Assembly (NCBI RefSeq): GCF_003268635.1 | Contig: NZ_CP029639.1 | Location: forward strand, 3,111,501-3,175,500 | From: Paenibacillus sp. DCT19 | Lineage (GTDB): Bacteria > Bacillota > Bacilli > Paenibacillales > Paenibacillaceae | Direction of reading: 5' to 3' | Length of the DNA stretch: 64,000 nt | In this document: in pieces, positions 28,794-37,564 of the stretch | How positions within the stretch are numbered: the first letter of the stretch is position 1 | Layout: every line of letters begins with the position of its first letter | The notes under the pieces: model-generated | What the model was told of the DNA's origin: nothing | The model's database searches: none | The model's input: only the letters and a program-made list of their open reading frames with translations | Made by a program: the position numbers and the translations under genes

Positions 28794-29561
28794 TTACAGC
28801 CACAGTATCGTAGCTCCAATCATGGGGGTGATCACCATACTTGTTTTGAGCCACAGTGCAGGTACGCGTTTCGTAAATTTGGCTCCTACATATGAACCGG
28901 ACATGGTTCCAATCACAACAGCCAGCAGCAATTGCAGATCGAGGTAACCGATTTTCATATAACCGGCGCCTCCGGCTAGTGCAATAGGAATAATTACCAG
29001 CATCGTTGTGCCTGCGGCATATCGCATCGACATCCCCAACAGCAGCATGAGACCCAATTGGATAAATGGCGTGGAGCCAATACCGAATAATCCGGATAAC
29101 ATGCCAGTGACTAGACCGATCAGAATGGCATAGAACCAGTACCGCAATCCGCTGGTCTGTGTGGAAGGCTGTTCTGTAGTTATCGCTTTACGACGGGAGA
29201 CGAGAATTAACCTTAACCACAAGGCAAGCCCTGATGCAAAGAGCATAATGGAGGTCAACATACCCAGCCGATCTTCAGGAATGAAGGAAGACCAGCCAGA
29301 ACTAACCCATGCACCTGCTGCTCCTGACAGCCCTACGATGGCGCCTGTTTTTAAAACGGCATTTCCCTCCCGATAATGGCTAATAGAGCCAGACAGAGAA
29401 GAGAAAAACATCGCTGCCAATGCAGTTCCCAATGCGACATGAATCGGATATCCAAAAACGACGGTGAGAATGGAGATAATGAATCCAGAACCTCCAGCAC
29501 CGACAAAACCCATAAGAAGACCAAGCACAATCATAACGAGTGTAATATTAATCAGTAACAT
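28794..29561 (-). CDS. Sulfite exporter TauE/SafE-family membrane protein
   Basis: 255 aa, strongly hydrophobic with about eight membrane segments. It shows the duplicated family pattern: GFVGAGGSGFIISILTVVFG in the first half and GMLSGLFGIGSTPFIQLGL in the second. The family exports or moves small anions such as sulfite or sulfoacetate; the substrate is not known here. I choose the ATG with GGAGA seven bases upstream. It begins 14 bases inside the end of the esterase gene, so the two are co-translated. Confidence 0.9.
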   Translation of the reverse strand: MLLINITLVMIVLGLLMGFVGAGGSGFIISILTVVFGYPIHVALGTALAAMFFSSLSGSISHYREGNAVLKTGAIVGLSGAAGAWVSSGWSSFIPEDRLGMLTSIMLFASGLALWLRLILVSRRKAITTEQPSTQTSGLRYWFYAILIGLVTGMLSGLFGIGSTPFIQLGLMLLLGMSMRYAAGTTMLVIIPIALAGGAGYMKIGYLDLQLLLAVVIGTMSGSYVGAKFTKRVPALWLKTSMVITPMIGATILWL

Positions 29562-31023
29562 GTGACATTCTCCAAACTTGATGATGAATACCAATACCTA
29601 GAGGTAGTGGCGGATTGACCTGCACGTAACTAACCTCATCGAGCAACATCGTACTGCGATAATGCAGATACATGGGCCATTCAGGAAGGGAGTTTTCATT
29701 GGGATCTCCCTCCTGGATAAAGGATAACCAAGATTTTCGCATATTACGTGCAAGTTCATATTGTTCTGGTGGTACCGAATGGGGATCATCGGAAGCACGG
29801 AACACAGGTGGTGGATCGCTTAATTGAATAAGGCTGCCTTCATAGCCGTGTGTTGCTCCCAAGACTCCGCCACTGCGTAATTGATACATCCATACAGGAT
29901 TTCCAGCAGCACTTAAAGCCTCGGCGAATTGGATTGCTCCAATGGTATATAAATGCTCCGTTAGTACGGTAGACCAGGCTTTTTCTGCCGGCATCTTACT
30001 GCTATAAGATTGATACGTTTCCCAGACGACAGCGGCATTTAGTCCAAAAAAATGCTCTAAAACTGCCGGATCTGGAGACTGTAACGCCCGGTCATTGTGG
30101 ATAAATATCGCTGATTCATCTTCATTGGTTCCTATCAGGAGAGGTGGTTTCTTGTCATGAGCAGTTAAATACGTCATTGGTTGTAAGGGAATAACAGATC
30201 CATCTGCGACAGGGCCAAACATATGAAGACTGCGGGAGGTGTCAGAACCAACTGCGCACTGTGCTTCAATTAATTGTTCAAAGGGCAGCTCAAGCAATTG
30301 AGTTGGATCGTTCAAAATATCCAATTGCTCCATAATCCGATGGGTGGTTACATGCGCCGTATCTGTATCCCGGATGGCCTGAGTTGCACCACTTTGGGCT
30401 ATAGCTCTATTGAATAATCCATGAGCTCGTTTCATCGTATATAATGTAGCGATACATTTGGCTCCGGCAGATGCTCCCATAATCGTAACCTGTGACGGAT
30501 CACCGCCAAAAGCGGAGATATTCCGCTGAACCCATTGTAATGCAAATACAATATCAAGCATGCCGTTGTTGCCTGAAGTGTTGTAGCCCTCGCCGAGAAT
30601 ATCTCCTAGGTGCATAAATCCTAACACACCAAGTCGATAATTAATGGATACATACACCAATCCATCTTCAACCACATATCGTGAGCCGTCACTGTCTGCT
30701 CCAGTGCCTGTTGTAAATCCGCCACCATGGATGGACAGAAGAACAGGCTTCAACTGATCTACAGCACCTGAAGTCCACACGTTCAGATTCAAGCAATCCT
30801 CGGATTGCACAAGCCCCTGAGCTTGAAGGTGTTCGTCCTTACGCTGAGGAGCGATGAAGCCAGGATGACTGCATTCTCTAATATCTGACCACGGGATTGC
30901 CGGTTCTGGAGGCTTGAATCTACCTTGCCCACCGGTTGAGGCGGCATAAGGTATACCACGAAATGCATATATCCCTTTGCAGTCCATTCCGCGCACTTTG
31001 CCTGATTCTGTATGTACAATCAA
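29548..31023 (-). CDS. Type-B carboxylesterase (para-nitrobenzyl-esterase-like)
   Basis: 491 aa, cytoplasmic. Family signatures are SEDCLNLNVW (about 74-83), the oxyanion hole SIHGGGF (97-103), GNNGMLDIVFALQWVQRNIS, and the nucleophile elbow GASAG with Ser185. The elbow has Ala where most relatives have Glu (GESAG). The probable catalytic His is in THGYEGS near the C-terminus. The start is TTG with AAAGGAG upstream. It is divergent from a LysR gene that probably controls it, and shares a transcript with the TauE-like exporter. Confidence 0.92.
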   Translation of the reverse strand: MIVHTESGKVRGMDCKGIYAFRGIPYAASTGGQGRFKPPEPAIPWSDIRECSHPGFIAPQRKDEHLQAQGLVQSEDCLNLNVWTSGAVDQLKPVLLSIHGGGFTTGTGADSDGSRYVVEDGLVYVSINYRLGVLGFMHLGDILGEGYNTSGNNGMLDIVFALQWVQRNISAFGGDPSQVTIMGASAGAKCIATLYTMKRAHGLFNRAIAQSGATQAIRDTDTAHVTTHRIMEQLDILNDPTQLLELPFEQLIEAQCAVGSDTSRSLHMFGPVADGSVIPLQPMTYLTAHDKKPPLLIGTNEDESAIFIHNDRALQSPDPAVLEHFFGLNAAVVWETYQSYSSKMPAEKAWSTVLTEHLYTIGAIQFAEALSAAGNPVWMYQLRSGGVLGATHGYEGSLIQLSDPPPVFRASDDPHSVPPEQYELARNMRKSWLSFIQEGDPNENSLPEWPMYLHYRSTMLLDEVSYVQVNPPLPLGIGIHHQVWRMSHVTD

Positions 31024-31164
31024 GGGTAACAGCTCCTTTCCAGTTGCTGTGAATCATTATATCTTGTTTCAATCATAATCTGTAATATATATTAATCTAT
31101 AATATACATAACCAATACATTATGGAAATTGATCGAATAATGTGATTGAAGGGACGTGGACAAC

Positions 31165-32055
31165 ATGGACTTGCTTCAGCTCCAATATTTTCAGACGGTA
31201 GCACGCATACAGCATATGACCCAAGCAGCCCATCATCTGCATATTTCTCAACCGGCACTTAGCAAGATGATTGCTTTGCTGGAAGCTGAACTGGGTACCA
31301 AGCTTTTTGATCGTAAACACAAGGGCATACGATTAAATGAGCACGGCGAATTATTTTTGCAACAGGTAGATATTGCACTGAGGGCTTTGGAAGATGGCAA
31401 ATTGCAATTGCAGGATCTCAAAGGATCAGCTTCATCTTCCGTAGCCTTTGATGTGCGAGTCGCTTCACACCTACTGCCAGATATATTGTCCGATTTTTGT
31501 GCGCAATGCCCCAATGCTGAGTTCAAGTTGCTTCAACATGCTTCGTCGCACATAGGTGTAGCGGATTATGATCTTTGTCTGTCTGATGGAGTTTCACTTT
31601 CCGATGATACACATTCCGTTACAATCCTGCGAGAAGAGATATATGTTGCTGTTCCGGCTTCGCATGCTTTCGCAGCTCGTGGACAGATTGCCATTAAAGA
31701 ACTGCGTGATGAAAGCTTCATCATGCTTCCACCTGGTAAGTCGTTACGGGAGACAACCGATGCCTTCTGCCGGCTTGCAGGATTTACGCCCAAGGTTCGG
31801 TTTGTGAGTGATGATCCGGCAACGGTTCGTGGACTTATACGTGCAGGACAAGGGGTTGCTTTTTTCCCAGCTATTACATGGGGTGGATCAAGCGGTTCAG
31901 AGGTTACATTATTACGGCTTGAAGAAAGCTGGAGCTATCGTTCGATCTCGCTGTCATGGCCGCAAAATCGTTATTTGACACATACAGTCAAACAGTTTCG
32001 TGAATTTATTATAAACTACTTTGCCAGATTGGAAGACCTGCATCGTGTCCAGTAA
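31165..32055 (+). CDS. LysR-family transcriptional regulator
   Basis: 296 aa. The N-terminal winged helix is clear (LQLQYFQTVARIQHMTQAAH, then LHISQPALSKMIALLEAELG). A periplasmic-binding-fold effector domain covers about 90-296. I prefer the ATG with GAAGGGA ten bases upstream over a GTG nine bases earlier. It is divergent from the esterase/TauE pair across 141 bp of very AT-rich DNA, the typical LysR arrangement, so these genes are its likely targets. Confidence 0.93.
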   Translation: MDLLQLQYFQTVARIQHMTQAAHHLHISQPALSKMIALLEAELGTKLFDRKHKGIRLNEHGELFLQQVDIALRALEDGKLQLQDLKGSASSSVAFDVRVASHLLPDILSDFCAQCPNAEFKLLQHASSHIGVADYDLCLSDGVSLSDDTHSVTILREEIYVAVPASHAFAARGQIAIKELRDESFIMLPPGKSLRETTDAFCRLAGFTPKVRFVSDDPATVRGLIRAGQGVAFFPAITWGGSSGSEVTLLRLEESWSYRSISLSWPQNRYLTHTVKQFREFIINYFARLEDLHRVQ

Positions 32056-32157
32056 TCTGCACGTTTGTTGAACTAATAATCAAATGTAAGAGCAACAAAA
32101 TATGTACACATAGCGTCTAAATATGTTGAATAGAACAGCAACAGGAGTGAAAACCAG

Positions 32158-34419
32158 ATGTTTGTAAAATGTATGACACTACTTAGTACGATTCTTGGTT
32201 CTATGCTCATATGGGCAGGAAACGCGGGTGCAGAATCACGATTTACGGATTTACAGTATTCCAAATGGGCAGAGGACGGCATTCAATATATGGCTGAACG
32301 CGGGACAGTAGCGGGCTACGGTAACGGAATATTTCAGCCGGAGAAGTCTGTAACGAGGGCGCAAGCTGTTACCTTTATGGTACGAGAGTTATATGCAGAC
32401 GAGCTTCAGCGGCCTGTACAAGGTGGCACTTATTCGGATGTTCCAACGACACATCCTTTCTATCGCGAGATTACGATAGCTGCCAAGAATGGGTTGGCGA
32501 GTGGGTTCCCAGATGGTAGCTTCCGTCCTAATGCACCGATTAGCCGTGCTGAAACGGCAGCATTTCTTACGCGAGCCTATCCTTTGGAAGAAGGGAAGCA
32601 ATCCGCAAATTGGACTGACACAGGGTCTCATTGGGCAGCTGCACCGATTCTTATGTTGAGTTCCAATGGCCTGGTCGGCGGATACACAGACGGAACCTAT
32701 CGGCCGAATCGATCAGTTACACGCGCTGAGTATGCCGTATTTATGTCGCGTGTTATCCGCTTTGAGCGTGAACAAGCTATACAGGCTCAGGACTGGGATA
32801 AGTTGATTTCGTATATGACGTTAAGCGAACAGGTTGGTCAGATGCTCATGCCAGACATTAGGCAATGGAATGGTAAAGTCACAACGACAGTTCATGAAGG
32901 TCTGAAGCGGAATATCCATGATCAGGATCTGGGTGGACTTATTCTTTTTGACAAAAATATCGTGGATGCAAGGCAAGTAGCTACGTTTACACATGATCTG
33001 CAGGCAGAAGCAGGTGACATTCCGCTATTTCTAGGTATTGATCAAGAAGGCGGCGTCATTAAAAGAATTCCAGGCGGTACGAATCTGCCGGGACAGATGG
33101 CGCTTGGTGCAACCGGAAATACAGCGCTAGCTGAATCTGCGGCTCAATTGACAGGAGAAGAGCTGAAGGCGCTAGGTATTCAGGTTAATTTTGCACCTGT
33201 TCTCGATATTAACAGCAATCCGGACAATCCCATTATCGGGATACGTTCCTTTGGCTCGAATGCTGATTTGGTGACACAACTTGGTCTTGCCATGATTAAA
33301 GGTTTGAAGGAATCAGGTGTCATCGCTGCAGTGAAACATTTTCCAGGTCATGGGGACACAGCAGTGGATTCTCATCTGGGCATGCCGGTGTTGACACATC
33401 AGCGTGAACGACTGGATGCCGTTGAACTGAAGCCCTTCCGAGAAGCCATTAACAATGGGGTCGATATGATCATGACCGCACACATTGCGTTCCCTGCGAT
33501 CGATAATGAGCAAATGACTTCTCTGAAGGATGGCCAAAAAGTACCGGTACCCGCTACATTATCCAAGAGGGTACTCACAGGTCTGCTTCGGGATGAACTC
33601 GGATATGATGGATTGATCATCTCGGATGCTTTTACGATGAAGGGAATCGCTGAGCATTTTGGAGAGAATAAGGCGGTAGAGCGAGCAGTTTCCGCTGGAG
33701 TTGACATTATTCTTATGCCCCAAGATTCTGCAGCAGCCCATCAGACACTATTAAACGCAGTGATGAAGGGCACGATTCCGAAAGAAACCATTGAAGCGTC
33801 TGTCACGCGAATTTTGGAAGCCAAATCCCAATACGGACTATTTGAACGCAGTCAGTCACTTTCGGTCAAACTTGCACAATTGAACCGGGTTATCGGATCT
33901 GATCAGCATCGCGTCGTGGAACGGGACATTGCAGAGAAAGCAGTTACCGTCTTGGCAAGTCGAGAAGGGAAGCATGTTGATTCGATAACTAAAGGTGATC
34001 AGGTTGTGATTGTCGCAGCGGATGAACAGCAGGCACAGCAGCTTGAGAGACAGCTCCAACAATCGGCAAATAACCTGTCAATCAAAACAGGCATATCCGT
34101 AATACGTCAAGGGAATTCACAGGCAATTCTTCAAGCCCTCGCTAAAGCCGATTACGTGATTCTTGCTTCCTATCAATTCCGTAATGTGGCAAGTGAGTTT
34201 GGCTGGAGTGACTATCAAGTCTTGACCGATGACATGAACAGGCGTAATCAGCGATATACATTGTTGTCCCTTGGTAACCCCTACGAGACGATCCATCTGA
34301 AGAACGTACGCTCAGCCTTGGCAGTATACGGGAAACAGGAGCCTAATACGTTAGCAGGAATCAAGGTGTTGCTTGGTCAACTTGAGGCTGGTGGTAAGCT
34401 ACCAGTGGAAATTAAATAA
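32158..34419 (+). CDS. Exported S-layer-anchored GH3 enzyme (beta-N-acetylglucosaminidase-like)
   Basis: 753 aa. The signal peptide (1-25, cleavage near GNAGA) is followed by three SLH domains at about 29-72, 91-135 and 151-195 that bind secondary cell-wall polymer. The GH3 barrel starts at about residue 215 (LSEQVGQMLMPD) and carries DQEGGVIKRIPG, KHFPGHGDTAVDSHLG near 392-408 (the NagZ-type His/Asp loop) and the nucleophile Asp near 490 in IISDAFTMKG. A C-terminal alpha/beta domain follows. It probably trims muropeptides or chitin fragments at the cell surface. It is monocistronic, ending at a strong terminator region. Confidence 0.92.
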   Translation: MFVKCMTLLSTILGSMLIWAGNAGAESRFTDLQYSKWAEDGIQYMAERGTVAGYGNGIFQPEKSVTRAQAVTFMVRELYADELQRPVQGGTYSDVPTTHPFYREITIAAKNGLASGFPDGSFRPNAPISRAETAAFLTRAYPLEEGKQSANWTDTGSHWAAAPILMLSSNGLVGGYTDGTYRPNRSVTRAEYAVFMSRVIRFEREQAIQAQDWDKLISYMTLSEQVGQMLMPDIRQWNGKVTTTVHEGLKRNIHDQDLGGLILFDKNIVDARQVATFTHDLQAEAGDIPLFLGIDQEGGVIKRIPGGTNLPGQMALGATGNTALAESAAQLTGEELKALGIQVNFAPVLDINSNPDNPIIGIRSFGSNADLVTQLGLAMIKGLKESGVIAAVKHFPGHGDTAVDSHLGMPVLTHQRERLDAVELKPFREAINNGVDMIMTAHIAFPAIDNEQMTSLKDGQKVPVPATLSKRVLTGLLRDELGYDGLIISDAFTMKGIAEHFGENKAVERAVSAGVDIILMPQDSAAAHQTLLNAVMKGTIPKETIEASVTRILEAKSQYGLFERSQSLSVKLAQLNRVIGSDQHRVVERDIAEKAVTVLASREGKHVDSITKGDQVVIVAADEQQAQQLERQLQQSANNLSIKTGISVIRQGNSQAILQALAKADYVILASYQFRNVASEFGWSDYQVLTDDMNRRNQRYTLLSLGNPYETIHLKNVRSALAVYGKQEPNTLAGIKVLLGQLEAGGKLPVEIK

Positions 34420-34545
34420 AATAGTCTCGTTCGCTTCATTGAACAGTAATCCAAGATAATAAATAATAATCTGAGATTTAAGCAAGTTAAATAAAATAAA
34501 AATAAGCCTAGTGATTACGCTGCAAATCAGCTTCAGGCTGAAATC

Positions 34546-34574
34546 ATAAACCGCGCTCAGCGCGGTTTATTTTT
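34546..34574 (+). terminator. Rho-independent terminator after SLH-GH3
   Basis: An 11-bp perfect stem (ATAAACCGCGC) with a 3-base loop and T run. The remainder of the 325-bp gap holds only a promoter (next entry) and AT-rich sequence. Confidence 0.92.
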
Positions 34575-34658
34575 GCTTTCAAAAGAGAAGTTATTCTCAA
34601 CCAAGGTAGTGATAACATCCATTACTACAAATAATGATTACTAATTAAATTATAATTA

Positions 34659-34687
34659 TTGAAAAATTTAGGAGATGGCATTATAAT
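34659..34687 (+). promoter_or_regulatory. SigA-type promoter of the hydantoinase/importer operon
   Basis: TTGAAA and TATAAT are separated by exactly 17 bases, about 57 bp before the FCD regulator gene. Confidence 0.75.
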
Positions 34688-34744
34688 CTTGCTAATCATC
34701 AGTGAGTAACAGTAATTGGAAGAGAGTTTAAGGGAGGGGATCAG

Positions 34745-35494
34745 ATGTCTCTTGAATTATTAGAGTTAGAGCTAGAGTATGAATTGCTGAAGCAGCTTCA
34801 TGAGGCCAGTACGCCAATTGGTGCAAGCACGCTCGTACATACACTTGGCAAGAGCCATAACCTGAGTCAGGCTACGATTGGTAGAAGACTCATGGAGTTG
34901 GATGTTGACGGATATACCCTACTACAAGGGCGTAAAGGAAGAGTGTTGACAGAAGCAGGTCAAGAACGGATGAAGACACTAGAACGTGAACTGCAGCAAA
35001 AAAGTGTAAACATGCGTTTTATCCAGATGTTAAATCACTCAGGTGAAAAAGCACTGCTAGACGTTCTTGTGGCAAGAAGAGCGCTTGAGAGGGAGATTGC
35101 TTCTTTGGCAGCTGAGCGTGCGACGAAGGAATATATTGAACTGATGAAAGAGTCGATCGTGGTACAGAATCGCATGCTCGCAGATAATATGATTCCTTAT
35201 GAAGAAGATAGAGAGTTTCATAGACTTCTGGCTTATGCAGCTCAGAACCAGATTTTGCTGCATGCCGTCGAGTTGGTATGGGAGACCAGTCGTGATTTCT
35301 TAGAAACAGCGTATATTCGGCGAACCGTTGGAAGCGAACTCGTTGTAGACCATCAGGAAATATTGGAGGCTGTGGCTTCCGGTTCACCTGAGCGAGCTGA
35401 GGCAGCCATGGTCAACCATATTAACCAGATGATCGAAGACGTCAAACGATACTTTGCGATGAGAAACAAAATACAACCGAAGGACACGGTTTAA
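34745..35494 (+). CDS. FCD-domain regulator with non-GntR winged helix
   Basis: 249 aa. The C-terminal half is an all-helical FCD effector domain (RRALEREIASLAAERAT, DREFHRLLAYAAQN, VDHQEILEAVASG) whose Asp/His residues bind metal or carboxylates in GntR/FadR proteins. The N-terminal half is not a classic GntR helix-turn-helix. It reads LSQATIGRRLMELDVDGYTLLQGRKGRVLTEAG, like the winged helix of NrpR/RNase-R-type regulators. GGGAGGGG precedes the ATG. As the first gene after the promoter it probably autoregulates the operon. Confidence 0.85.
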   Translation: MSLELLELELEYELLKQLHEASTPIGASTLVHTLGKSHNLSQATIGRRLMELDVDGYTLLQGRKGRVLTEAGQERMKTLERELQQKSVNMRFIQMLNHSGEKALLDVLVARRALEREIASLAAERATKEYIELMKESIVVQNRMLADNMIPYEEDREFHRLLAYAAQNQILLHAVELVWETSRDFLETAYIRRTVGSELVVDHQEILEAVASGSPERAEAAMVNHINQMIEDVKRYFAMRNKIQPKDTV

Positions 35495-35509
35495 AAAGGA
35501 GCTGAGCTT

Positions 35510-37564
35510 TTGGACACCATCTACCGTTTAGGCGTTGATATCGGAGGCACATTTACAGATGCTCTGGTCACTGACGATCAGGGGAGAATCGTTACCGCAC
35601 TCAAGACACCGTCCATTGCTTCAGCGCCTGAACAGGCCATTTTTAATGCGCTTGATCAGCTTAAGGAACGTGGTGTGGATATCCAAGACATCGATCTGTT
35701 TGTACATGGAACAACGCTTGGGGTTAACACACTAATTGAGCGAAATGGTGCAGAAACGGGACTTCTGGTAACGAAAGGCTTCCGTGACATTCTTGAAATT
35801 CGTCGATTGCGATTGGAAGACACCACCAATCTGTACGGTGATAAGACGGAGGCGCTTGTCCCAAGGCATCTCGTTAAGGAAATTGATGAACGTGTCCTTG
35901 CAAGTGGTCGAGTGTTGCACCCGTTGGCTCTAGAACAGCTCCTTCAGGCTGCAGATGAGCTAGTTGAGCAAGGGATTACCGCTCTAGCGATCAGCTTCTT
36001 GCATGCCTATGTGAATCCCGCTCATGAGAAGCAAGCAGAGGAACAGATTAAGCAGCGACATCCTCATCTTTTTGTATGCAGTAGCAGCACGATCTGGCCA
36101 CAGCAGCGAGAGTTTGAACGTACGCTTGCTACAACTATGAACGCTTATGTGGGAGAACGAATGGGATCGTACTTCCTAAGGCTTCAAGAAGGTATACAAG
36201 TATATGGATTAAAAGCCAATCTGCTATCAACGATGTCCAATGGTGGCATGATGACAGCCTCAAGTGCAGCAAGTGAACCTGTCCGTACGTTATTGTCCGG
36301 TCCAGCTTCAGGTGTAATTGCAGCAACACATATTGCACATGCCGCAGGCATTGAACAGGTTATTACATTTGATATGGGCGGTACAAGTGTCGATGTGGCT
36401 CTGATTGATGTTCACCCTTCTTATTCGACTGACAATAAAGTTGGTGATTTTCCAGTGATTATCCCTGCGATTGATGTGACAGCCATCGGCGCAGGTGGAG
36501 GCTCTATTGCCTGGCTTGATTCTGTAGGTGTGCTTAAGGTAGGACCTCGCAGCGCAGGAGCAAGTCCAGGCCCAGCTTGTTACGGGAGGGGAGGACTTGA
36601 TCCAACCACAACAGACGCATATCTTCAGCTAGGCATCTTGCAAGCAGATCGCTTCCTGGGTGGACAAATGCAACTTCATCCAGAGCTTGCAACAAGTGCT
36701 CTTGATCGATTAGGTAACGCCCTGGGACTGGATGCGACACAAACGGCTCAAGCTATTCTAGATGTGGCGACAGCTAATATGTACGCCCAATTCTCACCGT
36801 TAATGGCACGAAAGGGTGTTGATCCACGTGATTTTACACTGCTTGCTTACGGCGGTGCTGGACCAATGCATGCCTTTTTGATGGCTCGTGAGGTGGGAAT
36901 CCGCAGAGTGCTCATTCCGCCTTCACCGGGAACACTTTGCGCTATGGGATGTACGGTAGCCAACTTGCGCAATGATTTTGTTTTTTCGTTACATCAGAAT
37001 AGTCAGGCTCTGGCTCCGGGAGAATTGAGTAGCCATTTCGAGGCATTAGAGCATAAAGGTCGCAACTGGGTTCAAGAGGAAGCCCAAGGGAGCTTGAAAC
37101 TGGAGTCCGTATACTGCTTATTCAGTGCCGATATGCGTTATGAGGGACAGGCATTCGATCTGGAAATTTCGCTTACATCTGAAGAGATTAACACGCCTGA
37201 GCTCGCCAAAGCCAAATTTCATTCGCATTATGAACAGGTCTTTGGTATTCGTCAGGCTGAAGCAGAAGTTATGTTTATTAGTCTTCGCGTGACGGTAGTA
37301 GGCGTTGTGCCATCAAGCAACAGCATAGATCATGAAGTGCAAGCACACCAATCGTTAGATGAGAACGAACCAGAAGAACGTATGATTGTCTTTGACAACA
37401 TTCCCAGAATAGCGAAGGTGTGCACCCGAATGCAGATTCCTCTCCATGCTGTGATGCAGGGGCCCGTCATTATTGAAGAATATGATACGACCATTTTCAT
37501 TCCCGCAGGCTTTACGGTGTTCAGAGATATTCACGGGAATCTGATTGGAGAGATGCAGGCATGA
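35510..37564 (+). CDS. hyuA: Hydantoinase/oxoprolinase family subunit A
   Basis: 684 aa. The N-terminal actin-like ATPase fold starts YRLGVDIGGTFTDALV and the second phosphate loop is FDMGGTSVDVAL at about residue 287. Downstream the family motifs GAGGGSIAWLD and GPRSAGASPGPACYGRGG are intact. Relatives are ATP-dependent ring-opening amidases for 5-oxoproline or hydantoins, and acetone carboxylase subunits. TTG start with AAAAAGGAG upstream. It overlaps subunit B by four bases (ATGA), so the two subunits are made together. Confidence 0.93.
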   Translation: MDTIYRLGVDIGGTFTDALVTDDQGRIVTALKTPSIASAPEQAIFNALDQLKERGVDIQDIDLFVHGTTLGVNTLIERNGAETGLLVTKGFRDILEIRRLRLEDTTNLYGDKTEALVPRHLVKEIDERVLASGRVLHPLALEQLLQAADELVEQGITALAISFLHAYVNPAHEKQAEEQIKQRHPHLFVCSSSTIWPQQREFERTLATTMNAYVGERMGSYFLRLQEGIQVYGLKANLLSTMSNGGMMTASSAASEPVRTLLSGPASGVIAATHIAHAAGIEQVITFDMGGTSVDVALIDVHPSYSTDNKVGDFPVIIPAIDVTAIGAGGGSIAWLDSVGVLKVGPRSAGASPGPACYGRGGLDPTTTDAYLQLGILQADRFLGGQMQLHPELATSALDRLGNALGLDATQTAQAILDVATANMYAQFSPLMARKGVDPRDFTLLAYGGAGPMHAFLMAREVGIRRVLIPPSPGTLCAMGCTVANLRNDFVFSLHQNSQALAPGELSSHFEALEHKGRNWVQEEAQGSLKLESVYCLFSADMRYEGQAFDLEISLTSEEINTPELAKAKFHSHYEQVFGIRQAEAEVMFISLRVTVVGVVPSSNSIDHEVQAHQSLDENEPEERMIVFDNIPRIAKVCTRMQIPLHAVMQGPVIIEEYDTTIFIPAGFTVFRDIHGNLIGEMQA

